64,000 nucleotides of DNA from Prescottella defluvii (GTDB lineage Bacteria; Actinomycetota; Actinomycetes; Mycobacteriales; Mycobacteriaceae). The stretch spans positions 5,413,872-5,477,871 of the forward strand of contig CP121458.1 in NCBI GenBank assembly GCA_029690005.1, written 5' to 3'. Within the stretch, counting starts at the first letter, position 1; each line of letters opens with the position of its first letter. This document shows positions 56,017 through 64,000 of this stretch, piece by piece. The position numbers were made by a program, and so were the translations under genes. The notes under the pieces are model-generated. The model did not search any database. It was given only the letters and a program-made list of their open reading frames with translations, and was not told where the DNA came from.

Positions 56017-59000
56017 TTACCCGGGTGCCTCTCGCTCTCGGTCGACCAGATTCAAGTGCCGGTTGAGGAGGGGACCCACGACCGAAAGGCCTTGCGGGCT
56101 CGTCATTTGCTCATGACGCGTAGGGATCTGGTACTCGTGTATTTCACCGATGATGTACTTTCCCCAGCCCGCGGCTCCGGTCTCACGGTCGAGGCCGTGA
56201 TCGTCGGCCGAGTCTGTCCCCGCGCTGAAGTACGCGACCGCGGCACCCTCGAGCGTCGACGGCCGATGCGCGAGCGCACCATGGACGAGGTCTTGGTACT
56301 CCCGGTAGAGGGTCTCGAGGTGATCCGGAGTCAACGATGCAAAGAGTCCACCCTTCGCACGCAGCAGCCGTGCGGCCTGCTCGGTCGTCATCTCCAACTC
56401 CTCCTCGTCGACCAACTCCGCCCCACCGAACTCGGCGACCAACCTTGCAGCCGTGGGCATCTCGACGTCGATCTCGGACTCGGACGGCGCTCGGCTGTCC
56501 ATCATGGCAAGGGTGAGCACGTCGTCACCGTCTCGACGAAGTTGGACCGCCATCGCGTGCGCAATCTGCCCGCCCACCGAGTAGCCGAGCAGGTGGTAAG
56601 GACCGTGTGGCCGCACAGACCTGATCTCCCGGACGTAGCGGCGCGCAAGGTCGTCGAGCGATCCGAAACGCACATCGGGATCGGTCAGCGCGGGTGAATT
56701 GATTCCGTAGACCGGTCGGTCGTCGTCGATGTGCTGCACCAGGCCGCTGTAACACCAGGCGAGCCCGATGGCGGGATGTATGCAGAAGAGTGGATTCCGA
56801 CTGCCCGTGGCACGCAGCGGAAGCAGAACCGCGAATGCAGAACCGGCGCCGTCGTTCTCGACGGTCTCGGCCTCGGGTGTCTCGATCCGGTGTGCCAGCA
56901 ACTCGGGCGTCGAATGCGTGAAGATCCACTCGACCGGTACCTCCGTGGAGGTCGATTCCCGCAGTCGCGCGGCCACCCCGGTGGCCGTCAACGAGTTGCC
57001 GCCGAGGGCGAAGAAGTTGTCGTCCGCACCGACCCTCGCCACACCGAGTTCGACCGCGAAGGCGGCTGCCACGGCGGATTCGACGCCCACTTTCGGTGCC
57101 CGGTACTCTGCCCGGCCCGCCGCGAAGTCCGGTGCCGGCAACGCCGCACGATCAAGCTTGCCGTTCGCCGTCAACGGCACCGACTCGATCGACATCACCG
57201 CCACCGGAACCATGTGCGGAGCCAACCGCTCCCCCGCGAACACGAGAACCTCACGCACATCCAGATCCACACCCACCTCGGCACCGCATACCCGACCAAC
57301 CGATCACCCACACCGGCGTCCCCACGCACCACCGCCACCGCACGCGCCACACCCACACACGCCGACAACACCGACTCGACCTCACCCAACTCGACCCGGA
57401 AACCACGAACCTTCACCTGCAGATCCGACCGACCCACGTAATCGAGCGTCAAACCCCCATCCGGCAACCGCAACCACCGCACCAGATCCCCCGTCCGATA
57501 CATCCGCCGACCCGAACCCCCGAACGGATCCGCAACGAACCGCGACGCCGTCAACCCCACCCGATTCCGATAACCACGCGCCAAAGCCGAACCAGCCAAA
57601 TACAACTCCCCCACCACCCCCACCGGCACCGGCCGCAACCACCCGTCCAGCACCAACTCCTCCACACCACGGATCGGACCACCGATCGTCACCCCACCCC
57701 CAACCGCCATGCCGGTACCGGCATTCGACTGAATCGTCGCCTCCGCCGGACCATACGTGTTGACCATCCGCCGACCCGGCGCCCACCGCGCCACCAACTC
57801 CGGCGAACACCGCTCCCCACCGACCACCACGGTCCCCAGATCCTCGAGCCCCACCGGATCCACCGTCCCCAACAACGTCGGCGTCAACGCAGCATGAGTC
57901 ACCCTCTCCCGCCGCAAAATCCCCGACAACTCCACACCACCGAACACCTCCGGCGGCACCACCACCAACCGCCCACCGAACCCGAACGCCCACAACTGCT
58001 CGAGCACCGCCGCATCGAAACTCGGCGACGCAACATGCAACACCCGCGCACCCGAACCCAACCCGAACCGAACCCCCTGCTCCACCACCAAACTCGCCAA
58101 CCCCCGATGCGTCACCACCACACCCTTCGGCACCCCCGTCGACCCCGACGTATAAATCACATACGCCGCATGATCGATGTCCAGGCTCGCCGTGCGCTCA
58201 CCATCGCTCACCGGCCCGGACGACAACCCCGCCGATTCCTCCTCGACAACCGGGTCATCGAGCACCACCCACTCCACCGACCCCGGCAACCGATCCAGCC
58301 ACTCCGCCACCGTGACACCCACCGCCACAGCCGAATCCGACAGCATCCGCCCAATCCGGCCAACCGGATACAACGGATCCACCGGCACGAACGCCGCCCC
58401 CGACTTCGCCACCGCCCACACCGCCGACACCGACTCCAACGACCGCGGCAACCCCACCGCCACACACGACTCCGGCCCCACACCCCGACCGATCAACAAC
58501 CGCGCCAACCGATTCGACCGCTCGTCCAACTCCCCATACGTCCAACTCCGATCACCGAACACCACCGCAACCGCACCGGATCCGAACCACCGACGCCGAC
58601 AACAACTCCGGCAACACCCGCCCCGACACCCCCAACCCACCCGACACCGGCACCACCTCCCCACGCTCAGCCGAGGAGAGCAGATCCAGCCGCGCCGGCG
58701 ACAGGTCAGGGTCGGCGACGACGGCATCGATCACACGTAGGACCCGCTGCAGGGTCGCATCGATCGTGTCGCGGTCGAAGAGCTCGGGCAGGTAGCTGAT
58801 TCGCAGGTGCAGTCGCGTGTCGACGTGGGCGACCAGCCCGATCGGATAGTGCGAGGCGTCGGTCCCGCTCACGTCCACCACCCGCATGCCGGCGATGTCG
58901 GTCTCGGCGGTGAGCCCACCCCGATCGACCGGATAGGACTCGAACACGGTCATCGTGTCGAAAACTGCTCCCGGCCCGGCCACCCGCTGGACGTCGGCCA

Positions 59001-62000
59001 GAGTCACGTGGTGGTGATCGAGTAGTCCGGCCTGCTCCGCCTGGATCCGGTCGAGTAGCTGTCCCAGACTCTCTGCGGTGTCGAGCCGGACCCGGACCGG
59101 CAGTGTGTTGACGAACAGCCCGATCATCGACTCGACGCCGGCAACCTCCGAAGGGCGCCCCGAAACGGTCGCACCGAACGTCACATCGTCCCGGGAGGTC
59201 CACGCGCCCAACACGATCGCCCACGCCGCCTGGACCACGGTGTTGAGGGTGACTCCGCGGGCGCGCACGAGAGCGGTGAGCGCCGCGGTCCGTTCCTCGG
59301 TCAGCCCACCGAGCACGTCCCGCGATTCCGAGTATCGACGACCCGGGTCGGCCGGCGCCACCAGGGTCGGCTCGTCGGCGCCGTGGAACGCGCGAGCCCA
59401 GGTCTCGAGTGACCTGGTCTCGTCCTGCCCGCCTATCCAGGTCAGGTAGTCCCGATAGGGATGGATACGAGGCAGCATCGCACTGTCGCCGTCGGTGGCA
59501 TAGAGCAGCAACAGTTCGCGCAACACCAGCGGCGTCGACCAACCGTCGAGCAGTAGATGATGATTGGTCAGCACCAGTCGGTAACACTCGGGTCCGGTGG
59601 TGACCAGCATCCAGCGCAGCAGCGGGGCCTGGGCCGGATCGAACCGCGTCGCCCGATCGGCAGACATCAGTCGATCCCACGCACGATTCCGTTCATCGTC
59701 GCCTCGACCCGACAGGTCGCTCACCGACCACGGGGCCACGACGTGGTCCTGCACCACCTGCACCGGACCCCCGGTGACACCGGGGACAAACGCGGTCCGC
59801 AGGTTCGGATGCCGCTCCAGCAGTACCTGGCCCGCGCGCCGCAGACGCGCCGGGTCGACGTCCCGCGCAGCTCGAGGACCAACTGCACCACGTAGGCGTC
59901 CGACGACTCCTCGGACACGGACGCGTGGAACAGCAGCCCCTCCTGCAGCGGCGAGAGCGGCCACACATCCGTCATGTTCGGATACCGGTCCTCGAGCCGT
60001 TCGATCTCCGATTGCCCGAGCCTGACCAGGTCGAGATCCGACGGGTCCGCCCGCCCGCCCAGGCGTCGCGACATACGCAGCCAGCCCGACCAGCGCATCG
60101 CGCCACATCCGGGCCGCCGCGCCCACCTCACGCGCGGTGAGCACTCCGCTGGGGAAGGACCAGATCGCCCGCAACCTCGGTCCGCCCCCGTCGTCGAGAG
60201 TGAACGCGTTGATGTCGAGCACCGCAGGCACCGGCATGTCCGGATTCTGCGCACCGGTGAGATCACCGGCATCGGCGACCGGGAGCCAGCCGGCCTCACG
60301 CCCGCCGTCGTGGATCCCGCCGGCGACGCGGCCGAGGTAGTTGAACGCGATCTGCGGCTCAGGCAGGTCCCGCAGCACCGGACCGGTGTCCTCGTTGAGA
60401 TAGCGCAGCAGTCCGTAGCCGATCCCGTGGTCCGGGACCGCGAGGAGCTGCTCCTTGACGGACTTGACCACCACTCCCGCGGCCGGCCCACCGGCGCTCG
60501 CATCGTCCAGATCGATTCCGGAAAGATCGAGGTGCAGAGGAAAACTCGTGGTGAACCACCCGACCGTGCGGGTCAGGTCCGCACCAGCGACCACGCTCTC
60601 CTCGCGTCCGTGCCCCTTCGAGCCTGATCACCACGTCATCGAGAAGGGAGCCGACACCGACATCTCCACGCCCGCGCCGCCACTTCGTCACCGCCACCGC
60701 CAACGCGGCCAGCAACCCGTCGCCCACCCCGCCGTGGAACGCCTCCGGGACTGTGGTCAACAGGGCCGCGGTCACCTCTGTCGGTATGTCGACCTCCACG
60801 GTCCGGGTGGTGGCGACCAGGTCGGTCGTGAGGTCGAGGAGCCGGGACCCGATCACCGGATCGTCCACCGCAGCCATCGCCCGCCACATCTCGAGTTCCG
60901 CAACACGCTCCGGCCGGTGCGCCGCCTCGGCCAGACCGTGCGCCCACCTCCGCATCGACGTGCCCACCGGAGCCAGCTCGGGCACTCCACCCGCCTCGAC
61001 CCGTGACCACGCTGCCGCCAGGTCGGGCACCAGCACCCGCCAGGACACCCCGTCGACCGCCGAATGATGGACCACCACCAGGACTCGGCCCTGCGCCGCC
61101 TCGTCCACGGGATCGAACCAGACCACCTGCACCACGATCCCGGCCGCCGGGTCGAGCCGATCCGCCGCGGCGCCCAACTCCGCGGCCGCCAGTTCGTGGA
61201 ACTCGACGGTTCCCGGCGACACGTCGAGGGGCACCCGACGAATCAGCCTGTCGGCGAGGATCGCACTGCGCGGCAACACTTCCCACACCCACCCCCCATC
61301 GGCACCCTGGCGCAACCGCGCGCGCAACATGTCATGGTGGTCGAGCACCGCCTGCACCGTGTTCATCAGGCCGTCCACTCCGACGCCTTCCGGCAGATTC
61401 AGGATCAGGGCCTGGGCGAAGCGCCCGAACCCGGACTTTCCGCGTTCGAGCAACCACCTCAGTACCGGCGTCAACGGGATCTCCCCTACCCCGCCGCCGG
61501 CAAGCTCCTCGAGTACCTGCGTCGAATCACCGTCGCCGAGGACGGCGACCTCCGCCAGCCTCGACACCGACCTGCACTCGAACACGTCCCGCGGCGAGAA
61601 CACCACCCCCGCCGCCTTCGCCCGCGCCGCCAGTTGGATCGACATGATGCTGTCGCCACCGAGCGCGAAGAACGAATCCTCCACGCCCACCTCATCGACG
61701 CCGAGCACCTCACCGAACAGCACCGTGAGTTTCTTCTCGATCTCGGTGTCCGGTGCCCGGTACTCTGCCCGGCCCGCCGCGAAGTCCGGTGCCGGCAACG
61801 CCGCACGATCAAGCTTGCCGTTCGCCGTCAACGGCACCGACTCGATCGACATCACCGCCACCGGAACCATGTGCGGAGCCAACCGCTCCCCCGCGAACAC
61901 GAGAACCTCACGCACATCCAGATCCACACCCACCTCGGGCACCACATACCCGACCAACCGATCACCCACACCGGCGTCCCCACGCACCACCGCCACCGCA

Positions 62001-64000
62001 CGCGCCACACCCACACACGCCGACAACACCGACTCGACCTCACCCAACTCGACCCGGAAACCACGAACCTTCACCTGCAGATCCGACCGACCCACGTAAT
62101 CGAGCGTCAAACCCCCATCCGGCAACCGCAACCACCGCACCAGATCCCCGTCCGATACATCCGCCGACCCGAACCCCCGAACGGATCCGCAACGAACCGC
62201 GACGCCGTCAACCCCACCCGATTCCGATAACCACGCGCCAAAGCCGAACCAGCCAATACAACTCCCCCACCACCCCCACCGGCACCGGCCGCAACCACCC
62301 GTCCAGCACCAACTCCTCCACACCACGGATCGGACCACCGATCGTCACCCCACCCCCAACCGCCATGCCGGTACCGGCATTCGACTGAATCGTCGCCTCC
62401 GCCGGACCATACGTGTTGACCATCCGCCGACCCGGCGCCCACCGCGCCACCAACTCCGGCGAACACCGCTCCCCACCGACCACCACGGTCCCCAGATCCT
62501 TCGAGCCCCACCGGATCCACCGTCCCCAACAACGTCGGCGTCAACGCAGCATGAGTCACCCTCTCCCGCCGCAAAATCCCCGACAACTCCACACCACCGA
62601 ACACCTCCGGCGGCACCACCACCAACCGCCCACCGAACCCGAACGCCCACAACTGCTCGAGCACCGCCGCATCGAAACTCGGCGACGCAACATGCAACAC
62701 CCGCGCACCCGAACCCAACCCGAACCGAACCCCCTGCTCCACCACCAAACTCGCCAACCCCCGATGCGTCACCACCACACCCTTCGGCACCCCCGTCGAC
62801 CCCGACGTATAAATCACATACGCCGCATGATCGATGTCCAGGCTCGCCGTGCGCTCACCATCGCTCACCGGCCCGGACGACAACCCCGCCGATTCCTCCT
62901 CGACAACCGGGTCATCGAGCACCACCCACTCCACCGACCCCGGCAACCGATCCAGCCACTCCGCCACCGTGACACCCACCGCCACAGCCGAATCCGACAG
63001 CATCCGCCCAATCCGGCCAACCGGATACAACGGATCCACCGGCACGAACGCCGCCCCCGACTTCGCCACCGCCCACACCGCCGACACCGACTCCAACGAC
63101 CGCGGCAACCCCACCGCCACACACGACTCCGGCCCCACACCCCGACCGATCAACAACCGCGCCAACCGATTCGACCGCTCGTCCAACTCCCCATACGTCC
63201 AACTCCGATCACCGAACACCACCGCAACCGCACCCGGATCCCGAACCACCGACGCCGACAACAACTCCGGCAACACCCGCCCCGACACCCCCAACCCACC
63301 CGACACCGGCACCACCTCCCCACGCTCAGCCGAGGAGAGCAGATCGATGTCCGCGACCCGAATCGAGGGCGAGGAGACGACCTCCTCGGCAATGCGCACG
63401 AATCGGTACGCAAGGCGCTGCACGGTATCCGAGTCGAAGATGTCGGCAGCGAAGCCGAAGGAAGCCGACATCCCGAGGGGAGTGCCGGCGTCGGTGTCGA
63501 ACTTCTCGGCAAGGCTCAGATGCAGGTCGTAACGGGCGACATCGAGATCGACGTCGACAGGCTCGACCGTCAGCCCAGGTAGGTCCAGGCGTGGCGACGC
63601 GGCGTCCCGAAACTCCAGCATCACTTGGAAGAGCGGGGAATAGGCCGTCGACCGTGCAGGATCGACGGCCTCCACGACCCGATCGAACGGTATCTGTGCG
63701 TGAGCGAAGGCGCCGAGGTCGCACTCCCTCGCCCGATCGAGTAGGTCGGCGAACGTGGACTGGGGCTCCACCGGCGTGCGCAGCACGACGGTGTTGACGA
63801 ACATGCCCACGACGTCGTCGAGTGCAGCCTCGCCTCGCCCCGCAGTCGGCGTACCCACCGCAATGTCTGTAGTGCCCATGCTCCCACTCATCCTGCTCAG
63901 CAGCACGGCCAGCGTCGCGTGCATGACCATGAACACGGTCGAATGATGTTCGTGGGCAAGGGATCGAAGTCGATCATGCAGGTGCGAACCGATCTCGAAG
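56017..64000 (-). CDS. Nonribosomal peptide synthetase, C-terminal modules (C)-A-T-E-C-A-T-TE, truncated by window edge, multiple frameshifts
   Basis: At least 2,660 residues of an NRPS reading leftward. In order: the end of a condensation domain, adenylation, carrier, epimerization, condensation, adenylation, carrier and thioesterase. The start lies beyond 64000. The frame is broken about ten times by one-base changes (near 62508, 62254, 62145, 60618, 60050, 59870, 58575, 58568, 57279), mostly in homopolymers, while domain motifs continue in the next frame, so the gene is probably intact in the organism. The first complete module epimerises its residue; the second releases the product. The peptide is unknown. 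No MbtH-like gene is in view. Confidence 0.93.
56030..56870 (-). other. NRPS thioesterase domain
   Basis: Type I TE: LFCIHPAIGLAWCYSGL, nucleophile in LLGYSVGGQIAHAMA (GxSxG), Asp in LAMMDSRAPS, and a C-terminal His in RHEQM. It releases the peptide by hydrolysis or cyclisation. Confidence 0.92.
56940..57090 (-). other. NRPS carrier domain T2
   Basis: Phosphopantetheine Ser (codon 56992-56994) in FFALGGNSLTATG. Unlike T1 it has the LGGNS form usual before a thioesterase. Confidence 0.9.
57094..58686. repeat. Direct repeat copy 1 (adenylation segment A2), 1,593 bp
   Basis: It matches 61751-63345 along its whole length by eye. Observed differences are six homopolymer-length changes and one substitution (near 57283). 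The repeat covers the end of the linker through the whole adenylation domain to the inter-domain linker after the condensation domain. Confidence 0.93.
57140..58670 (-). other. NRPS adenylation domain A2
   Basis: Same core motifs and the same pocket residues as A1; the underlying DNA is a direct repeat. Shifts near 58568-58575 and 57279. Confidence 0.93.
58690..60010 (-). other. NRPS condensation domain C2 (expected D-L acceptor type)
   Basis: PLSPLQEGLLFHA (C1), NHHLLLDGWSTPLVL (HHxxxDG active site), ATVSGRPSEVAGVE, IGLFVNTLPVRV. It follows an E domain, so a D-residue donor is expected. It is broken near 60050 and 59870. Confidence 0.9.
60020..61500 (-). other. NRPS epimerization domain
   Basis: HHSAVDGVSWRVL (active-site HHxxxDG), EGHGRE after removing one G near 60618, RTVGWFTTSFPLHL and FNYLGRVAGG, the standard E-domain motifs. 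It converts the A1-loaded residue to the D form. Confidence 0.92.
61590..61760 (-). other. NRPS carrier domain T1
   Basis: Phosphopantetheine Ser (codon 61649-61651) in FFALGGDSIMSIQL. The LGGDS form is typical of carriers that precede epimerization domains. Confidence 0.92.
61751..63345. repeat. Direct repeat copy 2 (adenylation segment A1), 1,595 bp
   Basis: Second copy, 4,657 bases downstream of the first. The ends are sharp: flanking sequence diverges immediately before 61751 and after 63345. Confidence 0.93.
61800..63330 (-). other. NRPS adenylation domain A1
   Basis: Core motifs: SWTYGELDERSNRLA (A1/A2 region), YVIYTSGSTGVPKG (A3), FDAAVLEQLW (A4), NTYGPAEATI (A5), GELYLAGSALARGY (A6), YRTGDLVRW (A7), VKVRGFRVELGEVE (A8) and NGKLDR with the A10 lysine. 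Three one-base shifts interrupt it. It is nearly identical to A2. Confidence 0.93.
63350..64000 (-). other. NRPS condensation domain, C-terminal half (partial)
   Basis: DVVGMFVNTVVLRTPV and QIPFDRVVEAVDPARS with YSPLFQVMLEFRD are late condensation-domain motifs. The HHxxxDG active site lies outside the window. Confidence 0.9.

Noticed and set aside
57094..63345. The 1.6-kb repeats as an insertion element
   Set aside because: They encode adenylation domains, have no terminal inverted repeats, target duplications or transposase.

Overview
The window is high-GC actinobacterial DNA, most likely from a Rhodococcus-like member of the Mycobacteriales. Evidence for this is a WhiB protein, a DUF3263-like protein, 3Fe-4S ferredoxin and P450 genes, a beta-oxidation cassette, abundant GTG starts, and a purC - oligopeptidase - EmrB-type MFS - purQ/purS - M18 aminopeptidase - VOC - purL gene set that, from memory, resembles the M. 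tuberculosis purC-purL region. I saw no tRNA, rRNA, IS element, prophage or CRISPR array.

Layout. 1-2.8 kb: SDR, enoyl-CoA hydratase and thiolase. 2.9-7.6 kb: CPBP protease, Abhydrolase_9-type hydrolase and purL. 8-13.8 kb: small genes, an SDR, an exported protein, M18 aminopeptidase, VOC, AhpD-like and reductase genes. 13.9-18.2 kb: purQ/purS, a metallo-beta-lactamase fold protein, VOC/TetR, deacetylase and glutathione peroxidase. 18.3-23.6 kb: C4-dicarboxylate unit (dctA, sensor kinase, response regulator, MHS transporter). 23.7-28.3 kb: oligopeptidase B, purC and an EmrB-type MFS. 28.4-32.5 kb: cobalamin riboswitch driving an importer operon that ends in a CbiX/2Fe-2S fusion and a SelW-like protein. 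32.5-34.1 kb: steroid 5-alpha-reductase-like protein and paired SMR pumps. 34.2-40.1 kb: Rieske oxygenase, 3Fe-4S ferredoxin, ferredoxin reductase, APC permease, Zn-alcohol dehydrogenase and Lrp regulator. 40.3-43.5 kb: monooxygenase, mycofactocin-type SDR, WhiB, DUF3263 and FAD oxidase. 43.5-48.6 kb: PLP enzyme, HIT, TetR/P450 and a KstD-like flavoprotein. 48.4-53.1 kb: ABC exporter/MarR pair and saccharopine-dehydrogenase-like/TetR pair. 53.4-64 kb: MFS, DUF6875-like gene and the last two modules (C-A-T-E, C-A-T-TE) of a nonribosomal peptide synthetase that runs off the window.

More than twenty otherwise normal genes are broken by single-base shifts, nearly all at G or C homopolymers. The two NRPS adenylation segments (1.59 kb, essentially identical) differ almost only in homopolymer length. 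The frameshifts are therefore best read as sequencing or assembly errors rather than pseudogenes, and I annotate these genes as CDS with the shift noted.

The biology most worth following up is the Lrp-linked Rieske catabolic cluster with a repeated TTGCGTA motif, the riboswitch-controlled importer with its CbiX fusion, and the NRPS with duplicated adenylation domains.
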